Counted from the stretch's first letter, positions 25,948-35,318 are shown. The stretch: DNA of 64,000 bases from Actinokineospora globicatena (GCF_024171945.1 NZ_JAMTCR010000002.1:2480001-2544000); one strand, 5' to 3'. The notes: a model not told the origin generated them from the sequence alone. A program made the numbers and translations.

Positions 25948-25986
25948 GGCCGCACCATAGACCGTGCGCGAGCCCGTTTCAGCTCC

Positions 25987-26472
25987 TCAGTTCAACGCGG
26001 CCACACCCGCGTTGAGCAGCGACGCATAGAGGATCCAGGCCAGGTAGGGCGCCAACAGCCACGCCGCGACCGGCCGAACCCGCCGAAACCGCACGATGGT
26101 GGCGACCACGGCCACGTCGAGCAGCACGATCACCACGAACCCGGCCCACAGCCACTGGAGGCCGAAGAAGGTCGGGGTCCAGGCGAGGTTGAGCAGCAGT
26201 TGGACGGCCCAGACGGTTAGCGCCACCTTGACCTGGCGGGGCTCCTGCGCGCGCCGCAACCACACCAACCACGCGGCGACCGCGATCAGCCCGTACAGCA
26301 CCGTCCACACGGGACCAAACAACCAGTTGGGCGGCGTGAACCACGGCTTGTCCGCCGTCGCGTACCACCCGCGCACGTTGTCGATCGTCGCCAACGACCC
26401 CAACCCGGCGACGGCGTAACTGAGCAGGAGGAACCCCGCGAGCGCGAACCAGTCCTTCGAACGGGTGACCAT
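25987..26472 (-). CDS. TspO/MBR family membrane protein
   Basis: 161 residues from the ATG at 26472, the usual TspO length; an upstream in-frame ATG at 26535 would add 21 non-conserved residues. Five membrane spans are visible, with KPWFTPPNWLFGPVWTVLYGL and LNLAWTPTFFGLQ as family signatures. TspO proteins bind tetrapyrroles and affect porphyrin export or degradation. No porphyrin genes are nearby. Confidence 0.9.
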   Translation of the reverse strand: MVTRSKDWFALAGFLLLSYAVAGLGSLATIDNVRGWYATADKPWFTPPNWLFGPVWTVLYGLIAVAAWLVWLRRAQEPRQVKVALTVWAVQLLLNLAWTPTFFGLQWLWAGFVVIVLLDVAVVATIVRFRRVRPVAAWLLAPYLAWILYASLLNAGVAALN

Positions 26473-26535
26473 GCCGTTAAGTCCACCCCAGGTCGGCCGA
26501 CCCCACAACTCGACACTCAGCCTGCTGAACATCAC

Positions 26536-26929
26536 CCCTGATCAGGCGGGGTGTCGTGCGGGCCGCCTTGGGCCGATGGGGTGGCGGCAGGATCTCTGCC
26601 AGTCGAACCCCGGCCCCGGCGGCTTCGGTGAGCCTGCCCCCGGACGGTGCTTCCCAGGGCGACTGCGGCGCCGATGTGCCCGAGGCGGCCGAGGTGGCCG
26701 CTCTCGCGACTCGATGCCCAGCTGCTGAGTCATCGCCGCTGATCAGGCCGCTTTGGTCGGTGCGGGAGGCCGGGGCGGCGAAGACCCAAGCGGGGAGATG
26801 ACGGCTGGCATCGCGGCTGATCAGCGCCGCGCCTGGGGGCTGGCCGTTCGCCTTTTGGTGCTCGTTCTGCTGAGCATCCCTCGCTGATCAGGCGGTGTGT
26901 CGTGCGGGCTTGCCGAACTCGCCGCGCGG
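26536..26929. other. 394-bp gap with spaced direct repeats, no gene
   Basis: CTGATCAGGCGGGGTGTCGT at about 26537 recurs as CTGATCAGGCGGTGTGTCGT at about 26884, each followed by GCGGGC; two shorter TGATCAG copies lie at about 26738 and 26818. GCCGCCTTGG also recurs near both ends. Candidate short ORFs here have atypical composition and no start signals. It could be a decayed duplication. Confidence 0.5.
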
Positions 26930-26960
26930 GCCGCCTTGGCCGGTGGGGGGCCAAGGCGGC
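26930..26960 (-). terminator. Terminator hairpin after phosphofructokinase gene
   Basis: Perfect 12-bp stem GCCGCCTTGGCC / GGCCAAGGCGGC with a 7-base loop, 9 bases beyond the minus-strand stop at 26970; no T-run follows, as is common in actinobacteria. Confidence 0.8.
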
Positions 26961-26969
26961 GGGGGGGGT

Positions 26970-27995
26970 TTAGCCGAAGAAGACTTCGGCTTCGGCGTAG
27001 CGGTGTAGGGGGACGGTTTTGAGTTCGGCGGTGGCTTCGGAGAGTTTGACGCGGACGATGTCGGTGCCCTTGAGGGCGACCATGACGCCGAAGTCGGCGT
27101 CGGCTACGGCGTCTACGGCGTGGAGGCCGAAGCGGGTGGCGAGGACCCGGTCGTAGGCGGTGGGGGTGCCGCCGCGTTGGGTGTGGCCGAGGACGACGGC
27201 GCGGGATTCCTTGCCGGTCTTGGCGGCGATCTCCTCCGCGAGCCAGGTGCCGACGCCGCCGAGGCGGACGTGGCCGAAGGCGTCCTTCTCGCCGGTCAGC
27301 AGGACCTCGTTGCCGCCCTCGGGCAGCGCGCCCTCGGCGACCACGATGATCGGAGCGTACTGGCGCTCGAAGCGGCGCTGCACCCACTCGATGACCTTGT
27401 CGACGCTGAACGCGCGCTCGGGCACCAGGATCACGTTGGCGCCACCGGCCAGGCCGGAGTGCAGGGCGATCCAGCCCGCGTGCCTGCCCATGACCTCCAC
27501 GACCAGCGCGCGGTGGTGCGACTCGGCCGTGGTGCGCAGCCGGTCGATCGACTCGGTCGCGATGTGCACCGCGGTGTCGAAGCCGAAGGTGTAGTCGGTG
27601 GCGCCGAGGTCGTTGTCGATGGTCTTGGGCACGCCGACCACGCCGACGCCGTCGTCGGTGAGCCGCTTGGCCACGCCGAGGGTGTCCTCGCCGCCGATGG
27701 CGATCAGGGCGTCGACCTCGTGCTCGGCCAGCACCGCCTTGATCCGGTCCACGCCGCCGTCGACCTTGTACGGGTTGGTCCGCGACGAGCCCAGGATGGT
27801 GCCACCGCGGGTGAGGATGTCCTCCACGTCGTCGAGCCCGATCGGCTTCAGGTCGCCCTCGAGCGGGCCCTTCCAGCCGTTGCGGAACCCGACGACGTCC
27901 CAGCCGTGGGTCTCGATCCCCTTGCGCACGACCGCCCGGATGACCGCGTTGAGCCCGGGGCAGTCGCCACCCCCGGTGAGTACGCCGACCCGCAT
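26970..27995 (-). CDS. 6-phosphofructokinase, pyrophosphate-type active-site residues
   Basis: 341 residues from the ATG at 27995 (GGAAGG about 10 bases upstream). GVLTGGGDCPGLNAVIR is the family opening and TIDNDL the catalytic Asp loop. Two positions that separate ATP- from PPi-dependent enzymes can be read directly: GGEDT places Asp at 104, and GVPKTIDNDL places Lys at 124; ATP enzymes have Gly at both. The PPi-dependent enzyme of the relative Amycolatopsis methanolica is the precedent. The enzyme should therefore use pyrophosphate reversibly, serving glycolysis and gluconeogenesis. The cofactor is a prediction from these residues. Confidence 0.88.
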   Translation of the reverse strand: MRVGVLTGGGDCPGLNAVIRAVVRKGIETHGWDVVGFRNGWKGPLEGDLKPIGLDDVEDILTRGGTILGSSRTNPYKVDGGVDRIKAVLAEHEVDALIAIGGEDTLGVAKRLTDDGVGVVGVPKTIDNDLGATDYTFGFDTAVHIATESIDRLRTTAESHHRALVVEVMGRHAGWIALHSGLAGGANVILVPERAFSVDKVIEWVQRRFERQYAPIIVVAEGALPEGGNEVLLTGEKDAFGHVRLGGVGTWLAEEIAAKTGKESRAVVLGHTQRGGTPTAYDRVLATRFGLHAVDAVADADFGVMVALKGTDIVRVKLSEATAELKTVPLHRYAEAEVFFG

Positions 27996-28095
27996 GACTA
28001 CCCGACCTTCCACACTCGCGTCCGTGATGGGCATCACGGCCTCACGAGCCCAGCCTGCCGGCAACTGAATCGGTATAGCAAGGAGGGTGGGCCCG

Positions 28096-28599
28096 CTACC
28101 GACCGTTGCGGCGCTGCCACAGGTCGTCGATGACCCGCCAGCGGACCAGGTTGTGCCGCGCGTCGGCGAGCGCGTCGTGGGCGTCGTCCGGCGGGGCGGG
28201 CAGCGGCGGCTTGCCCACGTCCTCCCAGCGCTGCCGCAGCTCGCGGGTGAACCGGGGGATCACCCGGGGCAGCGCGGGCATCGCACCCCAGAGCTGGCCG
28301 ATCGCGACGTGGTCGTAGGCGCCGAACCAGGCCCACAGCTCGACCTTGTCCTTGGCCCGCGGCGGCGTCAGGAACTCCAGCAGCCTGCGGCGGATCTCGG
28401 CCTTGTCGCACCAGGACTTGTCCGCTGGCGAGGGCAGCTTGTCCAACACGTTGGCCCGCACCCACGGCCCGGCCTTCGCCGGGTCGAACTCGGTCGAGAC
28501 CGCGTAGAACTCCCGGCCGTCCTCGTCGACGACACCGATCGACACCAGGTCGATGGTCAGCCCGTCCTCGATGAACTCGGTGTCGTAGAAGAAACGCAC
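28096..28599 (-). CDS. RNase AS-like 3'-5' exoribonuclease, Rv2179c-like
   Basis: 167 residues. MRFFYDTEFIEDG holds the first Asp and Glu of a DEDDh exonuclease, WFGAYDHVAIGQLWG the second Asp region and DDAHDALADARHNLVRW the His and final Asp. This is the Rv2179c (RNase AS) family, which prefers single-stranded RNA with adenylates, an RNase T relative. Start ATG 28599 is 43 bp from the divergent lipoprotein gene. Its position near aroG matches M. tuberculosis, though here the kinase, amidase, TspO and phosphofructokinase genes have been inserted between. Confidence 0.9.
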   Translation of the reverse strand: MRFFYDTEFIEDGLTIDLVSIGVVDEDGREFYAVSTEFDPAKAGPWVRANVLDKLPSPADKSWCDKAEIRRRLLEFLTPPRAKDKVELWAWFGAYDHVAIGQLWGAMPALPRVIPRFTRELRQRWEDVGKPPLPAPPDDAHDALADARHNLVRWRVIDDLWQRRNGR

Positions 28600-28642
28600 C
28601 GACCAAGCCTAGGTCACCGGCCGCCGGTGGATACTGATCGAC

Positions 28643-29725
28643 ATGCGCACACGGGCACTGGCGACCGTGCTGGTCGCCACACTGGTCGCGACCGGCTGCG
28701 GCGGGTCGTCGTCGGCGGCGGTCAGCTTCGCCGAGGTCGTCCTCCCAGGTGAGGCGGTGACGCTGACGCCGTTCGGGGACGAACTGCTGATCGGCACCCG
28801 GTTCCCGGGCGAGCAGCCCGCGCCCGGCCTGATCCGCCTCGACGTCAACGGCGGGCTCACCGAGGTCCCGCTCACGACCGCCACGCCCTACGGCGCGCTC
28901 GCCAAGTGGACCGCGATCGACACCGACGGCAAGCGGATCTACGCGGTCGGCGGGGAACGCGGCGGCGCCCACGGTAACGTCCGGTGGAGCGTGTGGGACG
29001 GCGACAGCACCGGCCTGGTCGAGAAGCGCCAGGCGTTCAGCACCTTCGGCGGCTACGGCGCGGGCGACCTCATCGGCGTGAGCAGCACGCCCGCCGTGAT
29101 CGGCAACTGGGAGAACCCGACCGGCGGCTTCGACGTCACCACGTGGACACCCGAGGGCGACGACTGGATCAGGCAGCCGTCGGCGGGCACCGCGCTCGAA
29201 GGCGGGCGGGCCGCGTTGCCGTTCCCCATCGCCTCGACCCGCGCGGGCACCGGGATCCTCGTAGTGGGTTGGCAGTTCGCCGACGGCATCGAGCAACCGG
29301 TCGTCTGGCGCTCCAGCACCGGTATCACCGGTTGGACCAAAACCCCGCTACCGACCGACGGTCCCGGCGCGGCGATGGCCGTCCACTGTGACGGGTCCAC
29401 CTGCACAGTCGCGGGCCGGACCAACGGGAACCTCGCGCTCTGGCGCCTGACCAACGACTCGTGGGCGCAACTGCCCAAGCCGCCCGCGGTCGCGGTCAGC
29501 GACAAGGACACCCTCGCGGCGCCGCTGACCACCGACGGCGCGACCACCCAGGTGATCACCGACGGCGACCGGGTCAAGGCGCTGCGGCTCACCGACGGCA
29601 CCTGGTCCACCCGGGAGGTGACCGGTCCACACGGGAAGGTCACCGCCGCGACCACAGCGGGCACCGTCACCTTCCTCGTCGCGGACGGCACCCTCTGGCG
29701 CGCCGAAACGAGCAGATTGCGCTGA
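28643..29725 (+). CDS. Putative lipoprotein of unknown function
   Basis: 360 residues. Signal peptide RALATVLVATLVATGCGG with a lipobox (Ala-Thr-Gly-Cys) would give a lipid-anchored extracytoplasmic protein. The body is rich in Thr, Gly and short beta repeats (for example LIGTRFPG, IYAVGGERGG, ILVVGWQFADG), suggesting a beta-propeller-like fold. GATACT ends 7 bases before the ATG, a leaderless-type start. It converges on the unknown gene at 29780. I recognise no family. Confidence 0.78.
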   Translation: MRTRALATVLVATLVATGCGGSSSAAVSFAEVVLPGEAVTLTPFGDELLIGTRFPGEQPAPGLIRLDVNGGLTEVPLTTATPYGALAKWTAIDTDGKRIYAVGGERGGAHGNVRWSVWDGDSTGLVEKRQAFSTFGGYGAGDLIGVSSTPAVIGNWENPTGGFDVTTWTPEGDDWIRQPSAGTALEGGRAALPFPIASTRAGTGILVVGWQFADGIEQPVVWRSSTGITGWTKTPLPTDGPGAAMAVHCDGSTCTVAGRTNGNLALWRLTNDSWAQLPKPPAVAVSDKDTLAAPLTTDGATTQVITDGDRVKALRLTDGTWSTREVTGPHGKVTAATTAGTVTFLVADGTLWRAETSRLR

Positions 29726-29779
29726 CCTCTTACATGCCAGCGGCCTCTTAGTGCTGCTGGTCCCACATGCCGGTGGCGA

Positions 29780-30937
29780 TCACACGCGGGTGATGCTCGC
29801 GGTGTGGAGGAGGCGTTCGGTGGTGAGGAGGTGGTCGTCGGCGCCGATGAGGCCGAAGACGCCGACCAGTTCGCGTAGGAGGACCACGCGTTCGGTTACG
29901 GAGAGGTCGGTGCTGCGGGTGATCTCGGTGAGGACTGCCTGAGCGGCTGAGCCCGCTATGTCTGGGAGGCCGCCTTCGGCTAAGAGGCGGGCTTGGCGGA
30001 CATGGGTGCGGTGTTCGCCGAGGCTGGTGCGGGTTACTAGGACGTCGTGGGCGTCGGCGGCGCTGGTGGCCAGGATGCGGCGTTCGGGGACGTGGTCCGG
30101 TGGCACTAGGCGGTGCAGGTGGGGGGCACGGTCGTGGGTGAGTAGGTGGAACCAGTCGCCCAGGTTGCCTGCGGTAAGAGCGAACATCCGGCCCAAGTGG
30201 TCACCTAGGCGCAAGCGGCCTGCCCAGTCGTTGCTGCCAGGTAGGTCGAACGCGGGGAACGTCGTGTCGAGCACCGTGGACGGTGACTGCGGGAGCAGGT
30301 TCCACGCGGCGAGCGCGGGTACGACCCTGTCGCCCTCGGTGCGGCCGTAGAGCAGCACGACCGGTAGGCCTGACAGCGCGCCGCGGATGGTCCACACGTC
30401 AGTGTCGAAGTCGCGCAACGGCCGCTGGACCAACCGGGGGACCAAGGCCAGGTCGTCGTGCCACGGGCTGGCGGTCCACGCGCGGCGCAGCGCGACGGCG
30501 ATCCCGGTCGAGCCCGGGTTGGTGTCCTCGGGATGGAACGGGGCGATCACCAGCGCGGGCCGCCTTCCGCCGTCGGTGTGCTCGGCGACCAGGTCACGGG
30601 CCCGCGAGGACGACCCGGCGAGCGCGTTGTCCGGACCGTGGCGCTCCACGGCGGCGATGTGTGTGTGCACCACCGAGGTCACCGAACCGCGGTCCCAGTC
30701 CACGGTCGGCGTGCTGGCCGCGACCAGGTCGCCCGCCACGTGGACCGCAGGGCCGACCCAGTCGAACGAGACCGCCGCCCTGGTCAGCTCCGCGAGCCGG
30801 GACCGGCCCCGACGCCTGGCCGAGGGCGACTGCCCGCGGGCGCCCACCGCGCCGAGCCGGTCGGTCTGGCGGACCACACCGGCCAACCCGGCGAACCTGG
30901 CCAGTTTCCCCGACTCCACCGCGTCTTCGGTCGACAC
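29780..30937 (-). CDS. Hypothetical protein, no recognised family
   Basis: 385 residues from a GTG at 30937, chosen because GGGTGGGG lies 5 bases upstream; GTG 30943 and a longer frame to 31012 are alternatives. No membrane span or signal peptide. The protein is rich in Arg, Leu and His, with segments such as FDWVGPAVHVAGDLVA, PALVIAPFHPEDTNP and VPALAAWNLLPQSPSTV that look like a folded cytoplasmic protein. Codon use is more relaxed toward the C-terminus (more A/T third positions) than in its neighbours. It lies alone between a convergent lipoprotein and a co-directed acyltransferase gene. No function is offered. Confidence 0.6.
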   Translation of the reverse strand: MSTEDAVESGKLARFAGLAGVVRQTDRLGAVGARGQSPSARRRGRSRLAELTRAAVSFDWVGPAVHVAGDLVAASTPTVDWDRGSVTSVVHTHIAAVERHGPDNALAGSSSRARDLVAEHTDGGRRPALVIAPFHPEDTNPGSTGIAVALRRAWTASPWHDDLALVPRLVQRPLRDFDTDVWTIRGALSGLPVVLLYGRTEGDRVVPALAAWNLLPQSPSTVLDTTFPAFDLPGSNDWAGRLRLGDHLGRMFALTAGNLGDWFHLLTHDRAPHLHRLVPPDHVPERRILATSAADAHDVLVTRTSLGEHRTHVRQARLLAEGGLPDIAGSAAQAVLTEITRSTDLSVTERVVLLRELVGVFGLIGADDHLLTTERLLHTASITRV

Positions 30938-31063
30938 CCGCACCCCACCCGGATTCGCTGCTTGACCGGGGTGTTTCGCCCTGCGGGCCGCAGCGTTCCC
31001 CCTCGGCGGCACCTTTCACCCGATGAGCCCAAGGATCACCGGCGAAAACGTCACTTCTCGCGG

Positions 31064-31795
31064 TCAGCTCGCCTCGCGCACCCGGTCGCGGTCACCGGAC
31101 TGGACCGGCAGCGCGAGGGCCGCCTGCTGCTCCTTGGCCTTCGCCGCGTAGATGTCGACGTACTCCTGGTCGGAGAGCTCCATCAGGGCGTACATGATCT
31201 CGTCGGTGATCGAGCGCTCGACGAACCGGTCGCCCTGCAGGCCCGCGTACCGGCTGAAGTCCAGCGGCGGGCCGATCCTGATCCGGATCGGGTAGGGCTT
31301 CCAGATCTTCGAGCCGATGGGGTTGGCCTTGTCGGTGCCGATCATGATCACCGGCAGCACCGGCACCCCGGCCTCCAGCGCGATCCTGGCCACGCCGGTC
31401 TTGCCCTTGTAGAGCCGACCGTCCGGCGAGCGGGTGCCCTCGGGGTAGATGCCCACCAGGTGCCCCTCGCGCAGCAACCGGATCACCGTGTCCAGCGCGG
31501 CCTGCGCGGCGTTGCCCCCGGAGCGGTCGATCGGGATCTGACCGATCCCGGTGAGGAACCACTTCTTGAACCAGCCCTTGAACCCCGAGCCGGTGAAGTA
31601 CTCCAGCTTCGCCGGGAACGTCATCCGGCGTGGCACCACCAGCGGCAGGAAGAACGAGTCGGACACCGCGAGGTGGTTGCTGGCCAGCAGCGCACCCCCG
31701 GTGGCGGGCACGTGTTCGAGGCCCTCGACCCTGGGCCGGAAGAACAGGTGCAGGATCGGGCCGAGCAACACCCGCTTCATCAGCCAGTACAGCAC
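31064..31795 (-). CDS. 1-acylglycerol-3-phosphate acyltransferase, Rv2182c-like
   Basis: 243 residues from the GTG at 31795. NHLAVSD is the HX4D catalytic motif, FPAKLEYFTG and GQIPIDRSGG the acceptor-binding motif II, YPEGTRS motif III, and VLPVIMIGT motif IV of PlsC-type acyltransferases. It transfers an acyl group to lysophosphatidic acid or a related lysolipid at the membrane; Rv2182c sits in the same cluster in M. tuberculosis. The ORF continues upstream to 32422 antisense to the hydrolase, but that part is not protein-like. Confidence 0.9.
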   Translation of the reverse strand: MLYWLMKRVLLGPILHLFFRPRVEGLEHVPATGGALLASNHLAVSDSFFLPLVVPRRMTFPAKLEYFTGSGFKGWFKKWFLTGIGQIPIDRSGGNAAQAALDTVIRLLREGHLVGIYPEGTRSPDGRLYKGKTGVARIALEAGVPVLPVIMIGTDKANPIGSKIWKPYPIRIRIGPPLDFSRYAGLQGDRFVERSITDEIMYALMELSDQEYVDIYAAKAKEQQAALALPVQSGDRDRVREAS

Positions 31796-31973
31796 GCGAC
31801 CAGCGCTCCCGTCTCCCCTTGTGTTGCCGTCGAGCCTACGAACGCGGTGCCCCGCGGCACAACGGCGGGGCCCGGTCGGATTCGCCCGCGGCGGTAGGGG
31901 CGCGCGCGGCCCGGTTCGTGCGACGATGGCCGTGTCCCACGCACGCCGGTGAAGATCATAGGAGGGGCGCGAG

Positions 31974-32744
31974 GTGCCTGCGCTCGACCATGGCCTGCGC
32001 TTCGCGCACGACGGCTCGTCCGAGGTCGGCGTGCTGCTCAGCCACGGCTTCACCGGCTCACCGGTGAGCATGCGCCCCTGGGCCGACCGGCTGGTCGACG
32101 AGGGCTTCAGCGTCCGGCTGCCGCTGCTGCCCGGCCACGGGACGCACTGGCGGGAGATGAACCGGACGACCTGGCCGCAGTGGTACGCCGAACTGGAGGC
32201 GTCGCTGGCGGAGCTGACCGAGCGCTGCGCCACCGTGTTCGCCTTCGGGCTGTCGATGGGCGGGGCGCTGTGCCTGCGGCTGGCCCAGGAGCACGGCTCG
32301 CAGATCGCGGGCCTGGTGCTGGTGAACCCGTCGGTGCTGACCACCCGTCCGGCGGCGCGGCTGCTGCCGGTGCTCTCGCGGCTGGTGCCCTCGGTCGCGC
32401 CGATCAGCGACGACATCGCCAAAGCCGGGGTGAGTGAGCACGCCTACCCCCGCACCCCGTTGCGCGCGCTGGCGAGTCTGGCCAAGCTGTGGGGGACGGT
32501 GCGCCGGGACCTGCCCAGGGTCGACCAGCCGGTGCTGCTGCTGCGCTCGGCGGTCGACCACGTCGTGGAACCGGAGAACGCCGCCGCGGTGCTGGGCGGG
32601 ATCGCCAGCCGCGACGTCACCGAGGTCGTCCTGGACAACAGCTACCACGTCGCCACCCTCGACCACGACGCGCCGGTCATCTTCGACCGCAGCGTCGAGT
32701 TCGTCCGGCGGGTGCGTGCCGACCGGGCAGGTGATCCGCAGTGA
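31974..32744 (+). CDS. Alpha/beta hydrolase, monoacylglycerol lipase/carboxylesterase-like
   Basis: 256 residues. LLSHGFTGSP is the oxyanion region, FGLSMGGALCL the nucleophile elbow (Ser of GxSxG), SAVDHVVEPENA the Asp, and SYHVATLDHD the His of the triad. Resembles Est30-type carboxylesterases and bacterial monoacylglycerol lipases. GGAGG at 31961-31965 precedes the GTG. Divergent from the acyltransferase gene, so opposite lipid steps may share an upstream region; substrate is unproven. Confidence 0.88.
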   Translation: MPALDHGLRFAHDGSSEVGVLLSHGFTGSPVSMRPWADRLVDEGFSVRLPLLPGHGTHWREMNRTTWPQWYAELEASLAELTERCATVFAFGLSMGGALCLRLAQEHGSQIAGLVLVNPSVLTTRPAARLLPVLSRLVPSVAPISDDIAKAGVSEHAYPRTPLRALASLAKLWGTVRRDLPRVDQPVLLLRSAVDHVVEPENAAAVLGGIASRDVTEVVLDNSYHVATLDHDAPVIFDRSVEFVRRVRADRAGDPQ

Positions 32745-33181
32745 AGGACGGACCCGAGGACGTCGACGCCGCGTTCGCGCAGATCGTCGCCGACCTCGAA
32801 CGCGAGGGCGTCGGCCGCGACCTGCCCGAGATCGCCAAGGACCGGGTCCCCGAGGACCCGCCCGCCGACGTCCCCGCCCGCCCCGCCTCCACCTGGCGCG
32901 CCCACGACACCGAGATCGACTGGTCGAACGACAACAACGACGAGCACTACGAGCCGCCGGAGCCGCCGCCGCTGCCCCGGCTGCGACCGCTGACGATCGT
33001 GGCCATCGTGCTGCTGACCGGCGGGGTCGTGCTGCTGACGCTGGCGAGCATCCTGAGCTGGGACGCCCGGATCACGACGCCGACGGCGCTGGTCGCCCTG
33101 GCGGCGGGCATCGGCCTGTTGCTGCTGCGCGCCCGCAAGTCCCCGCCCGCGCTGGACGACGACAACGGCGCTCAGGTCTAG
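32741..33181 (+). CDS. Small membrane protein with acidic N-terminus
   Basis: 146 residues; the GTG overlaps the hydrolase stop (GTGA), so it is translationally coupled. The first ~85 residues are acidic and proline-rich (EPPEPPPLPRLR), then two membrane spans (LTIVAIVLLTGGVVLLTLA and ALVALAAGIGLLLL) end near the C-terminus. I recognise no named family; DUF308-like is possible. Conserved next to lipid genes in actinobacteria, perhaps the Rv2180c-like slot. Confidence 0.72.
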   Translation: MKDGPEDVDAAFAQIVADLEREGVGRDLPEIAKDRVPEDPPADVPARPASTWRAHDTEIDWSNDNNDEHYEPPEPPPLPRLRPLTIVAIVLLTGGVVLLTLASILSWDARITTPTALVALAAGIGLLLLRARKSPPALDDDNGAQV

Positions 33182-33194
33182 CCGCCCGCCTGAG

Positions 33195-35318
33195 TCACCA
33201 GGCGAAGGCGGTGACCTTGTCGCCCTTGCGGAGCTTGGTCCCGGGGGGCGGGCTCTGGCTGAAGATCCGGCCGTTGCCGTTGGAGAAGGGCTGCAGCTCC
33301 AGGCTGAGGCCCAGCTGCTGGAGCATCGCCTGGGCCTCGGCGACGGGGCGCTGGTTGAGGTCGGGGACGGTCACCGCGGACGACACGACCACCGAGACCC
33401 GCTTCGACGCGCCCGCCTCGATCTTGGTGCCGCTGCCCGGGTCGGTGCGGACCACCCGGCCGCCCTCGACGTCGCCGGAGAACTCCTGGGGACCGTCGAA
33501 GGGCTCGAAACCGGCGGCGGTCAGCGCCTGGAACGCCTCGTCACGGGTCTTGCCGCGCACGTCGGGGACGGGTTTGGGGGCGGGGCCCTTGCTCAGGATG
33601 ATGACGACGCGCTCGTTGAGCTGGACCTTGGTGCCCGCGGGCGGTTCGAGCTTGACCACCCGCCCGGCGGGGATCTGCTCGTCGTAGACGTTCATGGCGT
33701 CGTCCACGGCGGCCCGCAGCTCCTCCTTGCCGACCGAGCGCTCCGCCTCCTCGCGGCTGGCGCCGGGCCGCACGTCCGGCACGACCGGCTTGCCCGACGA
33801 CACGACCAGCTCGATCTGGTCGCCGCGCAGGGCCTCCGCGCCCGCCGCCGGGTTGGTGCTGATGACCAGCCCCGCCTCGATGTCGTTGTCGCGGACCGTG
33901 GTGACGCTCGGGCTGAGGTCGGCCGAGCGCACCAGCTGCTGCGCGGACTCCGAGTCCTTGCCCGCCAGCGTCGGCACCTCGGTGTAGCGGCCGCTGGAGA
34001 ACCACCAGATGCCGGTGCCGAGCAGGCCGAGCACCAGCACCCCGATGACGCTGAGCAGCACCAGCCGCCTGGTCGGGTTCGGGGGAGGCGGCGGCGGAGC
34101 GGGGTGCTGCTGCTGGACCTGCGCGGGGAAGCCGTACGGGGCCGACGGGGGACCGCCCGCCTGGGCGGCCGAGTCGATGACCTTCTCCAGGTCCGACCGC
34201 AGCATCGCGCGCGTGCCCTGCGGCCCGGCGGCGGAGAACCCGGGCATCGGGCGGACCACCGTGGCCGACGACGGGGCGGCCTGGACCGGGTTCTCGCCGG
34301 TGACCACGGCCAACGGCACCCGCACCGTCTCCTCCGGGTCGAGCGCGGCGACCTCCTCGACGGCGGCGTGCGTCGGGCCGGTCGGGGTGGGGGGCCGGGT
34401 CGACAGGGCGCCGGAGACCCGCACGGTCTCGTCGACGTCGATGGCCTTCGGGATCGGCACCCGCATCCTGGGCAGCGACAACGCGGCGCGGACCTGCTGC
34501 AGCTCGGCGAGGAACGCGGCGCCGTCGGCCGGCCGGGCGGCCGGGTCGCGCCTCGTCGCGCGGACCACCAGTTCGTCGAGCATCGGCGGGATGCCGGGCA
34601 CGGTCGCGCTCGGCGGCGGGACGTCGTCGTTGACGTGCCGGTAGGCCACCGACAGGGCGTTGTCGCCGTGGTAGGGCGCGGAGCCGGTCAGCGCCTCGTA
34701 GAGCACGATCCCCGCCGAGTACACGTCACCGCGCGCGGTCGCCGCCCCGGTGGTCACCTGCTCGGGGGAGAGGTAGGCGACGGTGCCCAGGATGACGCTG
34801 CTCTTGGTCGTCCCCACGCTGGAGATCGCCCTGACCAGGCCGAAGTCGGCGACCTTGACGATGCCGCCGGTGCCGATCAGCACGTTCTCCGGCTTGACGT
34901 CGCGGTGGATCAGCCCGGCCCGGTGCGCGGCGGCCAGCGCGGACAGCACCGGCTCCATGATCGCCACGGCCAGCGGGACCGGCAGCGTGGTCCGCTCGGT
35001 GAGCAGGTCGCGCAGGGTGCCGCCGGTGACCAGCTCCATGACCAGGTACACGTGGTCGCCGTCGAGCCCCTGGTCGTGCACGGCCACCACGTTCGGGTGG
35101 TGGATGCGGGCGGCCGAGCGCGCCTCCCGCTCGAACCGCTCGACGAAGGACTTGTCGTCGGCGAAGCGGGAGTCCATCACCTTGATGGCGACCGGCCGGT
35201 CGAGCCGGGTGTCGACACCCCGGTAGACCGCCGACATCCCGCCCCGCGCCACCGGCGCGTCGACCCGGTAGCGCTGCTCGAGCAGCGCCCCGACGAGACT
35301 CGGCCCCTTGTCCTCCAC
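33195..35318 (-). CDS. pknL: PknL-like Ser/Thr protein kinase with four PASTA repeats
   Basis: 707 residues. Kinase domain about 14-275 with VARGGMSAVYRG (glycine loop), VAIKVMD (Lys), HRDVKPENVLI (catalytic loop) and DFGLVRAI (DFG). A Thr/Pro-rich juxtamembrane part is followed by one span (LVLLSVIGVLVLGLLGTGIW, about 450-470) and four PASTA repeats outside the cell that would bind muropeptides or lipid II. The position opposite an Rv2175c-like gene matches M. tuberculosis pknL (Rv2176), but that kinase lacks PASTA repeats, so this one probably senses the cell wall directly. Start GTG 35318 follows TACGAT with 8 bases between; an ATG at 35369 is the alternative. Confidence 0.88.
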   Translation of the reverse strand: MEDKGPSLVGALLEQRYRVDAPVARGGMSAVYRGVDTRLDRPVAIKVMDSRFADDKSFVERFEREARSAARIHHPNVVAVHDQGLDGDHVYLVMELVTGGTLRDLLTERTTLPVPLAVAIMEPVLSALAAAHRAGLIHRDVKPENVLIGTGGIVKVADFGLVRAISSVGTTKSSVILGTVAYLSPEQVTTGAATARGDVYSAGIVLYEALTGSAPYHGDNALSVAYRHVNDDVPPPSATVPGIPPMLDELVVRATRRDPAARPADGAAFLAELQQVRAALSLPRMRVPIPKAIDVDETVRVSGALSTRPPTPTGPTHAAVEEVAALDPEETVRVPLAVVTGENPVQAAPSSATVVRPMPGFSAAGPQGTRAMLRSDLEKVIDSAAQAGGPPSAPYGFPAQVQQQHPAPPPPPPNPTRRLVLLSVIGVLVLGLLGTGIWWFSSGRYTEVPTLAGKDSESAQQLVRSADLSPSVTTVRDNDIEAGLVISTNPAAGAEALRGDQIELVVSSGKPVVPDVRPGASREEAERSVGKEELRAAVDDAMNVYDEQIPAGRVVKLEPPAGTKVQLNERVVIILSKGPAPKPVPDVRGKTRDEAFQALTAAGFEPFDGPQEFSGDVEGGRVVRTDPGSGTKIEAGASKRVSVVVSSAVTVPDLNQRPVAEAQAMLQQLGLSLELQPFSNGNGRIFSQSPPPGTKLRKGDKVTAFAW

